Source: Dallia pectoralis (lineage: Eukaryota > Chordata > Actinopteri > Esociformes > Umbridae). Taken from it: 64,000 nt of DNA. Shown here piece by piece: positions 34,832 to 46,065 of the stretch (position 1 is the stretch's first letter; the number at the start of each line of letters is the position of its first letter). The stretch lies in assembly GCA_029465975.1 (NCBI GenBank), contig CM055755.1, positions 9,913,304 to 9,977,303 on the forward strand, in the 5' to 3' direction. The position numbers were made by a program, and so were the translations under genes. The notes beneath the pieces are model-generated. The model did not search any database and was not told the DNA's origin. It saw only the letters and a program-made list of their open reading frames with translations.

Positions 34832-35486
34832 TTGAGCATTGGTACTGTCATTAATAATTTATTAACAGAAACAGAGTTTACTTAAACATCCTGTGTAATC
34901 AATGATAAAAAATACACCAAAATTGTCAGACATGGCCAAGTCTTTAACCATGACAGAGGAAATAGCGATACCTCTAGATTGATTGATGACATTATTGCTG
35001 AACAACTTTCTGTTATATATGTGTAGCCAGGTGGTAGGAAGCCACAGTGTTTTTTTTGTTTGGTCCACTAGGTGGCAGCTGTTAGGTTTGGACAGGGAAG
35101 TGGGAGAAGGATTTTACATGAGTAAAGAGAGTGTTGGCGCACGACATTGACTTGTAGAACACCGTGTGGGATTTGACTGGCGATATAAGGGTAAAAAATG
35201 TTTAATTTGTTCATAAATGTACATAAATGTAACCATAGAACGCAACGGTGGTCAAGTTAAATGTTATTTTGATGTGATTGTAACTTGAATGCATAATTAA
35301 CGATGTGAAAGGTTTCATATTGCACCACGAGGCTGCTAGCTTGGCTAGTAGTGTTTTACTGGATTTTATGTTAACTGTGGTATGTATGCTCTTTTGTTTT
35401 ATTTTATAATTCAGCCACTACCGTTCTTTGTATTACGATAATGCTTTTGTTGTTCAATAAATTGAATCAGGATAAATTACCCCAAC
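34832..35486. other. No gene recognised; one CTCF-like motif
   Basis: Intergenic sequence. CCACTAGGTGGCAG at 35,065-35,078 matches the CTCF core consensus by eye. Nothing else is supported. Confidence 0.35.
35065..35078 (+). promoter_or_regulatory. CTCF-like binding motif
   Basis: CCACTAGGTGGCAG fits the CTCF core pattern CCASYAGRKGGCRS at every position. A second match, CCAGCAGGTGGCGCT, is on the opposite strand at 35,514-35,528 inside the neighbouring LTR. Motif match only; occupancy is unknown. Confidence 0.35.
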
Positions 35487-35930
35487 TGTGAGAACTCCCT
35501 CAGAAGCCAGTCTAGCGCCACCTGCTGGCAGGCTTCGGCAGTCGTTCTCCCCGGTCTTCTGAGCCACCATCGTTATCTCCTCCCCCTGCACACCTGGTTC
35601 AGTTTCGTCATCACTACACCTGGTGTCCATTACCTCATTAGAGGACTATTTAAGTTCCCTGTGTGTCGGGTTGTCTTTGTGTGGAATTGTTAAATGTTAC
35701 GTGTCTTGTACACCACGATTCTCATTGTGAGATTGTGGTCATTTATACTCCCTGTGAGGAGTTATTCTCTGTTATTGAGTGCGCTGTGCCGCATCCTTGC
35801 CTTTTGGAATTATAGCGGTTCTACGCTCTACTGCATTCTAAGGGATTGTTCCCTAGAAATAAAAGAGACTTAGTACGCTACCTGCTACTCTGCCTGGCTT
35901 CATCCTTCCGTCCACCTACACACCGTGACA
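35487..35930 (+). mobile_element. Solo LTR, 444 bp, with CCAAC target duplication
   Basis: Begins TGTGAGAACTCC and ends CACACCGTGACA, flanked by CCAAC at 35,482-35,486 and 35,931-35,935. A TATTTAAG box lies at 35,647 and an AATAAA signal near 35,863, both in plus orientation. Its layout and several blocks (CCGGTCTTCT, TTCCCTG, GTGTGGAATTG) match the LTR at 58,458-58,904, so the two belong to related families. It contains a strong CTCF-like motif on the minus strand. Confidence 0.93.
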
Positions 35931-36129
35931 CCAACATTAGTTTGTGTCCTGTAGTTACACTTACCACAGGCTACATATGTTGACTACAACTTTTTTATTG
36001 TAACAGGGGTCTTTAAAATCCACTTAGATAATAATACGAACGATAATGTCAAGGAACATTTTTCACCACTTGACACTTTAGAACTCACTCAACATTTGAA
36101 AGAGCGTACACACACCTGATGTCACACTA

Positions 36130-37320
36130 GATCTTTTGGACAGGCTTGAAAAATGGGTAGGACTATTCGAGACCGTCCTTAAGGGGTTCAAGTCTTATTT
36201 AGATGGGCGGAGTTACTTTGTCACCATTGTCCATCATGAATCTAATAAGGTGGCTATGACATGTGGAATTCCCCAGGGATCAGTTCTCAGACCGCCACTG
36301 TTCAGACCTTTATGCTACCTCTAGTCTAAATACTGCAGAACAACAAGATTATCTACCATAGCTATGCAGATGATAATCAAATATATATGACTATATATTA
36401 TGATTGACTCAAATCTCACTTTCACCAGTCATACCAAAACGGTCACCCAAACAGCATTCTATCATCTTAAAAATATAGCCAGAATCAAATGCCTGGTGAC
36501 CCAAAAAGACCATCAACCATGCTTTTATCTCCAGTAGGGCTGACTACTGTAATGGGCTCTCAACTGGACTCCCAAAAAAGACTGTAAAACAGCTGCAGCT
36601 CATTCAGAACGCTGCTGCTAGAATGTTAACCAAGACCAAAAGAACAGACCACATTACTCAGGTTCTTAAATCTTTGCAGTGGCTTCCAGCCAGTTACAGA
36701 ACTAATTTTACAGTGATGCTTGTAGTCTATAAACCACTGAACAGTCTGGGCCCCGAATACATTTCTGATATGTTTAAAGATTATAAACTGAGCACGGCTC
36801 TTAGATCCTTGAATTAAGGTCAGCTAGAAGAGCACATAGTCCAAACTAAACATGGTAAAGCTGCATTCAGCATTTTTGCTGAATGTAACCGGAATAAATT
36901 ACCAGATCTTAGACGTGCCCCAAACGTTTCTCTTTTCACATGCCTATGAGCACTTAAACTTAACCACACTGTTACGTTTTTATGTTATTTCGTTCATTTC
37001 TATTTCTATTTTATGTTTTTTTTCTTTCGATATCATTCTATTTATATTTTCTATTCAACATGGGCATAAATGACTTCTTTGGGGAAAGGGAAAGACCTTT
37101 TGCTCTACTGGGGAAAACCTTCTGAAGCCTTTTTAATTAACAAACCTTTTGGGACCCATTTGGGACCTTGGTAGAACAGGCTGTGCAGTAAACAGTTCTG
37201 GGAAACTGTACTTCATTGAGGATTAATATACAATATATGTATTTTATTATATGTATTTTTTCTTTGTAAAGCACATTGAATTGCTTCAAAGTATGGATTG
37301 TGCTATGTGAATACGCTTGC
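36130..37320 (+). pseudogene. L2-type LINE fragment: RT end, C-terminus and 3' region
   Basis: The plus strand reads GIPQGSVLRPPLF (RT motif) at about 36,265-36,305. In broken frames it then gives a YADD-region remnant (36,360), the SRADYCNGLSTGLPKKT region, and QLQLIQNAAARMLTKTKR followed by HITQVLKSLQWLPASYRTNF and LVVYKPLNSLGPEYISDM (36,590-36,780). This is the C-terminal domain of fish L2 ORF2. The 3' end has TTTGTAAAGCACATTGAATTG near 37,266. Stops and frameshifts make it dead. Confidence 0.85.
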
Positions 37321-38027
37321 TTGCAAAACAACCAAACAAATATATTAATTAATTAATAATTATGAATTAATATTGTCATTGTAATAAATGCATACATATT
37401 GGAATCCATTTAGTAGAACACAAACCGGACAGAATAGAGTCAACAGTGAAGACACAGATTTACTGAACAGTCTACAAATCTAAGCCAACATTGTAAACAC
37501 TAGAATGTCTGTGACACAAGAATAAAAGTGACATTACTTTAAACCTAGCCGCCATATTTCTGTTGTGAGATATATATTTAGGTCGTTAAATTACTTCAGC
37601 CATAATTGCAGATGGAACAGCGTGTTATGGAATGGGCGAGCCAGCTAGTTATTTAAAGTCAAGTGTAGGGTGTGAGACACAACACGCATATTGACTGCAG
37701 GGAGAGAGAGCATAAAGAACGGACACGTTAGCTTGAAGTGCTCACATGCATTATGTTGTGTTTGTTTAGTAGCATTTAGCGAGCTACCGTGCTATATTAC
37801 AGAATTGAACCATGAGTGGCTACTACAGTGAATATATGCCATTTATTTACACGACCCAGAGTTTGGCACTAATAACAGTGACATTGACACACTCGTGTTG
37901 TATGCACTCACACTTCATTAGGTACACAATGTTTTACAAAATGTGTTACAGCAGTGGTTCTCAATCTTTTTTGGGACAGTGCCCCCATATCCATTATACG
38001 GTGGCCCTGAAGTGCAAAACACACACA

Positions 38028-38275
38028 AAAAGTACATCCCCCAAATGAACATGCTTCCCCAATATGAAAAAGATTTCCCCAATAATTAACACACATTGCC
38101 CCAAATACGACTAACCTTCCCCCAAATGAACATGCTCCCCCAATATGAAAAACAAATAACACACTCCCCCCGAATACGAGTTAACTCCCCCTAAATAGGA
38201 TGACATATTTCCCCTATTGTGACTCAATTCCCCCAAATACAAAGACACGCTCCCCCACAAGTGAAACGACATTAC
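38028..38275. repeat. Degenerate C-rich repeat
   Basis: Irregular units with a CCCCCAAATGAACATGCTCC or CCCCCGAATACGA-like core recur about every 20-35 bases. They are too diverged for a fixed period. Confidence 0.6.
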
Positions 38276-38555
38276 ATTAACTCCGTACGGAAAGGGCGGG
38301 TGAAACACCTTCGTTACTGAAGCTGACCGGAACACTGAAGAGAAAAATCTCAATTTGACCTCTCTGGTATAAAAAGAGCAACAAATAAAAAAAACAAAGA
38401 ATACATTTTTTTAAACAAGCAGAGCCAACAGTAATCAGTACAATAAAAGAAAAGAAAGAAACATTGTTACTCCAGGAAAAAACACAGGGTCAAATAACTT
38501 ATCATTCATCAGCAGTTAGGATCTACTTTCACCGGGCCACAAGAGAAACCGAGAG

Positions 38556-39248
38556 GGAGTAGAGAGGCAAGACGGAGTAAGGAGAGTGAGACAGAATGGA
38601 GAGACAAGAGGGAGTATGGAGAGTGAGACAGAATGGAGAGACAAGAAGGAGTAAGGAGTGAGACAGAATGGAGAGACAAGAGGGAGTAAGGAGTGAGACA
38701 GAATGGATAGACATGAGGGAGTAAGGATAGTGAGACAGAATGGAGAGACAAGAGGGAGTAAGGAGAGTGAGACAGAATGGAGAGACAAGAGTGAGTAAGG
38801 AGAGTGAGACAGAATGGAGAGACAAGAGGGAGTAAGGAGTGAGACAGAATGGAGAGACAGAGGGAGTAAGGAGAGTGAGACAGAATGGTGAGACAAGATG
38901 GAGTAAGGAGAGTGAGACAGAATGGAGAGACAAGAGGGAGTAAGGAGAGAGAGACAGAATGGAGAGGCAAGACGGAGTAAGGAGTGAGACAAAATGGAAA
39001 GACAAGATGGAGTAAGGAGAGTGAGACAGAATGGAGAGGCAAGAGGGAGTAAGGAGAGTGAGACAGAATGGAGAGACAAGGGGGAGTAAGGAGAGTGAGA
39101 CAGAATGGAGAGACAAGGGGGAGTAAGGAGAGAGACAGAATGGAGAGACAAGAGTGAGTAAGGAGAGAGAGACAGAATGGAGAGACAAGAGTGAGTAAGG
39201 AGAGAGAGACAAGATGGAGTAAGGAGAGAGAGACAGAATGGAGAGAGC
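38556..39248. repeat. 34-36-bp purine-rich minisatellite
   Basis: About 20 units of GAGTAAGGAGAGTGAGACAG plus AATGGAGAGACAAGAG, 36 bp, with frequent 34-bp units that lack one GA. All three minus-strand frames are open across it only because the unit contains no stop codon on that strand, so the long LLTPSCLSILS-type frames are not genes. The purine-only strand could form a triplex. Confidence 0.95.
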
Positions 39249-39369
39249 AGAAAAAAGTGCTGTCGCTTACAAAAATGTCCACAGTTAAGTAATTTCATTT
39301 CAGAAATGGCTCATTTGTGCGCAGTCACATGTAGACATCTGCACACTCCAACACATTTAAATACCCAGA

Positions 39370-39549
39370 CACACACGTTTACACACACGTATACACACAC
39401 ACGTATACACTCACACACACGTATACACACACGTATACACACACACGTACACACACACACACACACACGTATACACACACACACACGTATACACACACAC
39501 ATATACACACACACACACGTATTCACACACACACACGTATACACACACA
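39370..39549. repeat. ACACGTATACAC simple-repeat array
   Basis: CA-rich array interrupted by GTATAC every 10-20 bases. Alternating purine-pyrimidine throughout. Confidence 0.95.
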
Positions 39550-39896
39550 GTGAGGGTTATTGTTGATAATTGTAATGTCTAATACGGGTCTACTGATGAC
39601 CAACTGGGTGTCATGTGCCCAACTCCTTGTCAGCGCAGGACACTCAGTGTTTGGAACAAAACTAAAAATACAATGACCGCATCTGTGTCACACACACTAA
39701 CACACACACACACAGACTGATACACAAAAGCAGAAAATGCACCAGGAAAATGTTAAGTATATCCAGCATGTAAATATCTGAGTTATGTATGATTTAGCAG
39801 GAGCTTTCACTTCTGGTGCTGTTAAAATGGTTTAGAGGAAAACAATTGTTTAAAACGATTTTCCATGAACTGCATTTGAACCAGGTCTGACAGACC

Positions 39897-39897
<1 letters not shown>

Positions 39898-39932
<35 letters not shown>

Positions 39933-39946
39933 AACACACACACACA
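39898..39946. repeat. (CA)n microsatellite
   Basis: About 24 CA units with one CCAA interruption. Further short repeats nearby are a TC-rich stretch at 40,222-40,312 and a CA run at 40,457-40,482. Confidence 0.96.
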
Positions 39947-40482
39947 CCACACACCACTCCCACATTCCTCCACTCCTCGCACCCACACAGGCACCATATG
40001 TGAACATTTCCTGTGCCATTTTTTGGGGGGGGGTGTTCTGTCTGGGTAAACATTGGCATTGTGGTCTTGATCTACTGTTTCTTCATATGGACCTGGGCTT
40101 CTTTCAAATGTATGTCAGAAAACTGCTAAAGGCAATATGTGGGTGCTTGTTTAACTGTGTGGGCTCCCCAATTCTCTACGAGATAAATGTTGGCTCTGTC
40201 TTATTCGGTTTTCAATGTATCACTCTCTCTCATTTTCTCTCTCTCCACTCTCTCTCTAATTTTCTCTCTCACCACTCTTTCTCTCATTTTCTCTCTCATT
40301 CTTTCTTTCACAGAATCTTTCCGCTCTAAAGGTGGACATTTGATTGAATGGATTTCCATCAATATCAACTTCTGATGGGAGACCTTTGATGAATGAAATG
40401 TGATGAAGGTAGACCTTCCAAATATAACGTACGTCTAAATACTTTCGCACATAACACAGACACACACACACACACACACACA

Positions 40483-43400
40483 TGCCCATTGAAAGTATAC
40501 AACGAATGGACAGTAACACATACGTTATATCTTAGTTGACAAGGTGAATCACAGAGACGAAACCAAGTGAACCTGTGAAAAGAAACATTCATCCTCAAGG
40601 CTTTTTCTCATCACCTAGACAACACAGTTATATAACACTTTAAGAATTGAGACAGGATATGGATTCATTGATTTGGTCTATATTCACAGGAGCTTCCTGA
40701 GATCTCAGAGGGCTGCGTATGTGACTGCATGTGTGTGTTTGTGCGGATGTGTGTGTGTGTGTGCATGTTTGTGTGCAGAAGTACTGTTTGTGTGCAGAAG
40801 GTATTGTATAATGCATATTAGCACATTACGTTGATTTATACTGCATTTGTTACACAACAAGAGTAGTAACCATGAAAAGAAGCCGTGTTGCCGGACTGCT
40901 GTTGGACTTTTACATTTCTACAATTTACAACTGGGGTAATGGTTAAAATAAGGATTTTTTCATGAATGGGATAATATTTTGTCTGTGTGTTAATGCTAAA
41001 CGTATAAGGTCCTTTAGGATGCATTTGATCTAGGCAGAGCAGATAGACTTTATACAATTATACAAAACGTTTTAAACAATATATAATAAATAATAAACAC
41101 AGTTTTTACCTGCTCTTGTCTTTTCTGCAGAGGCCATCCTATGAACATATACAACCATACAATTTACAAAGAGTCAGGCATTCACCTACCGTATATTACT
41201 TCCACAACTCCACCTTGCTTCCACAAATCCACCTAGCTTCAACAAATTTGTTGTCGCTGTGACAAGTGTGTGTACATACCCTGTAAATATTACAGTCAGG
41301 ACATCCTGTATAGAATCAAACATTAACCCATTTCTACTTTGCTGCCCATTAAATCCTCATCCATTAGTTCAAACACAAGAGAATATTAAAAAGAACTTAA
41401 GCAGTTTCTGGAATATGTGAAGGCCTCATTTCTGTACGATGGAACTTGCCAGATTAATCAGTGTCGTTTTCAGCTGGTCGGAGCCATCTGGAGACGTGTG
41501 GTATCCCAGACGAGGCTTAGTTCTTACCTGGTGCTCCAGAACCCCCTTATTACATGAGTCTGCTAGTCTACTTGGAGCTTTCTTGAGTGCCTCTCACAAT
41601 TCTCATAACCTTGTGAGACAAAAGCAGACGATGATTACAAGGTCTTTCCCATGGGTCTCTGCTGGTGCAGGAGGAAGCTGTCAGCCCTTCGATGTCACTG
41701 TTTTCATCTCCCTCCTAACTCTTCCATCTTTTTTTGATCTTTCCGCTCGTCTTTTCTCCCTCCCTTTTAGCATAGCTAACGTTTTTAGGTATTTCTCTTT
41801 CTTCCTTCTAGCCTGACACCCCTTTCATTTCTTTGTGCACAGGTGTGTGTGTGACCTGGTTGGTTTAGAGGATCGTACCCTACTGTATTGATTTCTGAAT
41901 CCAATACAACCATCAAGCCCCTGAGAAGAAAACAGGAGCAACAGTCAACCACACAAAGTGAAAACTGAATAATGAGACAGAGAAAGAGGGAGAAGTAGGC
42001 TGGAAGATATTCCCAGACTAGCCTAGCCCAGAGGTTCAAACACAGTTTTCAGCACCTAAAATGCAGAATGTCTATTGATTAAATAAAAAAGGGGTGCCAT
42101 AATTGTCCCAGATCAACGTCACTTAAATCATCTCTCAAATAAACTACAGTAGATGGGGCAAGCAAAATCCCTCAGTCATTTCCTTATTGCTAAAGATCAG
42201 TTCCCTGCACATCTGTAATATTAAATAAACAAACACTAAACTGCGTAGGGATCATTGTGTGATCTAAATCTCTTGATGGTTTATGTTAAACATGCAAACG
42301 ATAAATAAATAAAATAAATAAACACTGAATGTAAAGCGACACAATACTGTGGTTATGATGACAACTGCCGGTGCTGTAATTCAGCTAACTTCCACAAGGT
42401 GGGGGAAAACTGAAGAACATCACCTGTAACGTTGCATTGTGAGTGAGTTATTACAACAGCATCTAAATAAGTCAGTGTATTATGTGACCGTTCATGACAG
42501 CTGCTTTTAAAAGACAAATGCTCTGTACTTTGTATTGATGAATAATTGCATTGTGGAATTGTACTATTGTTTGTCACTCTAGTTATCAATTCTAGAATCA
42601 GATCATATTATTTGATTAAACTGACAAATTATTTGTAAATGTTTATACCTCCCTCTGCGGTTTGGAGAAGAACTCAAAAGTAATGTTTAAAAGTACTTGT
42701 GTGCAGAGGCCTGGGGGAAAATGTTTGACTGGAGAGCGAGTCCTTTTTCTACAAAACTGTTAGATATTGTGTGTCTTTGGTTGCAGTGAAACTTGTGTCT
42801 TTAGTTACTTCAGTGCATAATATGTTTGTGTTTAAGAATCACATGGTTCATGTCCGTAACCAACAGTTCATTCTCTGGTTGTGGCCAAGGATAAGACACA
42901 GGGTTTTCAAATATCTCTGAAAAGCTACTACACCCTTTTGAAAAAGATGAAAGAGAATATATACATAAAACCAGGTGAGGCCCGGGGCTCTGTAGATAAG
43001 CACAGGCACCCGATTTTGAGGTGCGCCCCCTAGGTTGGGAACCCCTACTCAAGCCCATGTCGAGTTGTTAAACAAAAAACGTGCTTTTCCAAAACACAAC
43101 GTTTGGTTCATTCAAGTTGATTGAATTATGATCTGGGGAAATCTATCAATCCTCTACACCAAAAGTGTTGAATGTAATGACCACTGTTGCACATAGAGAT
43201 CGCCTGTAATAAATATGATAGGCTGATTTATTCAACATGTATACATAGAGATCTCATGTAATGAATATGATAGGCTGATTTATTGCTGTGCCTGCTTCAA
43301 ATTGGAGTACAGTAATGGCCTAGCCTAGAGCATCTGGGGGTTAGAAATACTAATGCAGTAGGAGCATGTTCTTAGTCAACTACAAGTAGAAGAAGAAAAG

Positions 43401-43679
43401 CTATGGCACAAATGATACAAATTGATGGATTGACTCATGCCTTTTCTCACGGTGAGCACAAAGCAGAAAAGGTTATACAGATACTGCATCATATCATGCT
43501 TCTAAGACCCGACCACAGTAACAAACAACTTGACTAAACTACTGTAATTAATCCTCTCGCCCACCACCAAGAAAACAAACATTACAAGACCACTTTACCA
43601 AATCACTGTATCGAATTACTTGTAAACCAGCACTATACCAGACCACTTAAAAAATAACATGATAAACAAGGGACGTGTG
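40483..43679. other. No gene recognised
   Basis: Parts of this stretch belong to the locus duplication. A TG tract lies at 40,747-40,762. The 125-codon plus-strand frame at 41,439-41,816 has no domain and its paralogous stretch near 59,900 does not keep it open, so it is rejected as a gene. A CTCF-like GCGCCCCCTAGG lies at 43,023-43,034. Confidence 0.4.
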
Positions 43680-43913
43680 CTTCCCTCTAGTGGTCACAGT
43701 GAAACAACACATGTTCTAATAGCAGAATGCCTCCACTGGGAGGCACTGTTGAGTTGTAGTGCACCAGGCTGTAGACTACCGGCAATGTTGAACACAACCT
43801 GACCAGACAGTAGAGAAAGAGGGAAAGGAGATCACCTAAAAGGGGTCAACAGTATGACCCAGAGAGACCTGGGTATATGCTGCTGAGCAGAAAAGATTGG
43901 AGGAAAGGGAATG
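43680..43913 (+). other. Ultra-similar 234-bp block, copy 1
   Basis: Differs from 59,953-60,186 at only two or three of 234 positions, with no length change, while the flanking duplication is strongly diverged. It begins CTTCCCTCTAGTGGTCACAG and ends GGAGGAAAGGGAATG. A GTGAGT splice-donor-like site follows about 20 bases downstream in both copies (AATAGGTGAGTAACC here). An open frame of about 40 codons inside is shared but shows no domain. It could be an exon of a plus-strand (possibly non-coding) transcript, a conserved regulatory element, or a gene-conversion tract. Confidence 0.5.
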
Positions 43914-44931
43914 TATGATTTAACCCTCCAATAGGTGAGTAACCTGTTATCTCTCTCTATCTCTTTACCTCAACTTAACCCGACCTTTAGACTAATTAAA
44001 CGGGATGAGGTTAGAGTGGAAGTCAGCGCTAACAGCAAGAGTTTCACTTACCAATCCTTAATTCAGCCAAGCCACTGTTCCGTTTACTGTACTAACAAAA
44101 TGTGTGACAAAACCAATTTCGCTTGGTGTGTATGCTTGACATTTGGCCAACGCCTCGGGGAGAAACACCAGTCCCAAAGCTGCAAAATGGGCCCTAGAAT
44201 ACAGCCCAACCTCCAAACTTAAACATGGCTCACCCGCTGCTTCTAGACAAGACACAGCTGCTCTCAATAAGGCCTGATCAGAACGACGACAAAAGGTCAT
44301 AAAAAATAGTTCAGTGCCAAAAAAGAATAGAGAGAGATTGTGCCAATAAAACCTGGCTGCTCTTGATGTGTCACAGCCTTTGATGTTGAGCTGCCGTTGC
44401 AGCGTGAGGCCAGAAGACAGGGTTGAAATGGGTGACGAGGCCACTAAAGCGTCTGCATCCACTTCACCATACCTGCCATGGGCGGTAAACCCTGATGTCG
44501 CATCTCCATACTGGTTCACGTGACACTTTTTACTTTTCCACTTCCTGTTCCTACTATTATTTGGTTAAAGAAACTGTAGCGCTTAAACGCTTGTAGTGTC
44601 CATTCCTTGTTTTTCTCTCTGGTAGAATACATAGTACAGTAGAGTGTTTCCAGAGCTCTTATCCAGAGTGTTTTTCAGATGAGACCTATGTGTTGATATG
44701 CAGACAAGTCACAGTCCCATGCACAACACTCCGTAATCAGGATTGGGTTGATTCATTTTTAAACATTACACGTAACAAGTTAACTGTCTCAAAGCAAAAT
44801 AATTTTAGGATTACTCAAACTCAATAATGTAATTTGATTAGTATTGTATTGGTTTTATATTAAGAGACATTACAAGATAAATAGGAAAACAATTAACTGA
44901 ACAACACCTATTGGCAGATTAATCAAGAGTT

Positions 44932-45487
44932 TACCTAACTGGGCAAAGGGTTTACATACCTGGGCATAGAGTTTACATACCTGGACATAGAGTAAGAGTT
45001 TACATACCTGGGCATAGAGATTACATACCTGGGCATAGAGTTTACATACCTGGGCATAGAGATTACATACCTGGGCATAGAGTTTACATACCTGGGCGTA
45101 GAGATTACATACCTGGGCATAGAGTTACCTGGGCATAGAGTTTACATACCTGGGCATAGAGTTTACATACCGGGGCATAGAGATTACATACCGGGGCATA
45201 GAGATTACATACCTGGGCATAGAGTTTACATACCTGGGCGTAGAGATTACATACCTGGGCATAGAGTTACCTGGGCATAGAGTTTACATACCTGGGCATA
45301 GAGTTACCTGGGCATAGAGATTACATACCTGGGCATAGAGTTTAAATACCTGGGCATAGAGTTTACATACCTGGGCATAGAGTTTACATACCTGGGCATA
45401 GAGTTACCTGGGCATAGAGTTTACATACCTGGGCATAGAGATTACATACCTGGGCATAGAGTTTACATACCTGGGCATAGAGTTCAA
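44932..45487. repeat. 21-bp minisatellite
   Basis: About 25 units of CTGGGCATAGAGTTTACATA plus C. Units with AGTTTACAT and AGATTACAT often alternate, giving a 42-bp pattern in places. Truncated units (GGGCATAGAGTTACCT) occur at least five times. Confidence 0.95.
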
Positions 45488-46065
45488 CTTTTTTTGTCTC
45501 AACACATCAACGGTACTATGTATTCCACGTGTTCAAATAAAGAATATATGATTCTTATTAGCTAAACTTTTTTTGTGTGTGCAAAATTCCCCTCGGGGCA
45601 ATTTTACTCGGAGCACGTTTAGGTAAAAAATAACAAAATTATAGCCAAGCAATATGCGCAGATTTTATCCTACGGGTCAATGCCCAGCTTTGTGGAATAT
45701 TAAGGCAATTTTTTACTCACTTGAAGACTGCTATCAAGGCGGAATTATTTTTAAATTTAAATTTGACACCTAAAAAGGGAATTCATCTAAATTGGGAGTA
45801 AATTTACCACCCGGGAGGCATTTAACCCCATGGGGTGTGACATTGTGCCCCAATAGTGGGATAAATAACCCCGTTTACATAGTGTGGCATTTGATTTGCA
45901 ATACGTTGCAAAAACATTGTATTAAAATATAATTCTGCCATGAGTATGTTCAGATTTTAATCTGGCGTCTGTTTTGAAATAATGCCCACCACCCATGTTC
46001 TGTCTACTTCTACTTCTGGGTCCGCTCCTGGCTGTCCTAATGTTCTGGCCTTCCCTTACTGTGTT

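Larger units (their letters stand above)
37380..45490. repeat. Segmental duplication, right part of copy 1 (partner 58,000-62,690)
   Basis: Collinear matches to the second copy are: 37,412-37,465 with 58,030-58,085; 37,600-37,665 with 58,382-58,457; 37,725-37,790 with 58,915-58,970; 41,250-41,350 with 59,750-59,850; 43,680-44,050 with 59,953-60,345; 44,060-44,270 with 61,715-61,930; and 44,690-44,835 with 62,430-62,560. Between these the two copies hold different insertions and minisatellites. No coding gene is supported in this part. Confidence 0.82.

Noticed and set aside
38509..39298. Three overlapping 227-260-residue minus-strand ORFs rich in leucine and serine
   Set aside because: They cover a 34-36-bp minisatellite whose unit has no stop codon on that strand in any frame. 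Unit length varies by 2 bp, so no frame is maintained by selection.
41439..41816. A 125-codon plus-strand ORF that begins in a block shared with copy 2 of the locus repeat
   Set aside because: The matching sequence near 59,880 does not preserve the frame, and the downstream part has no counterpart.
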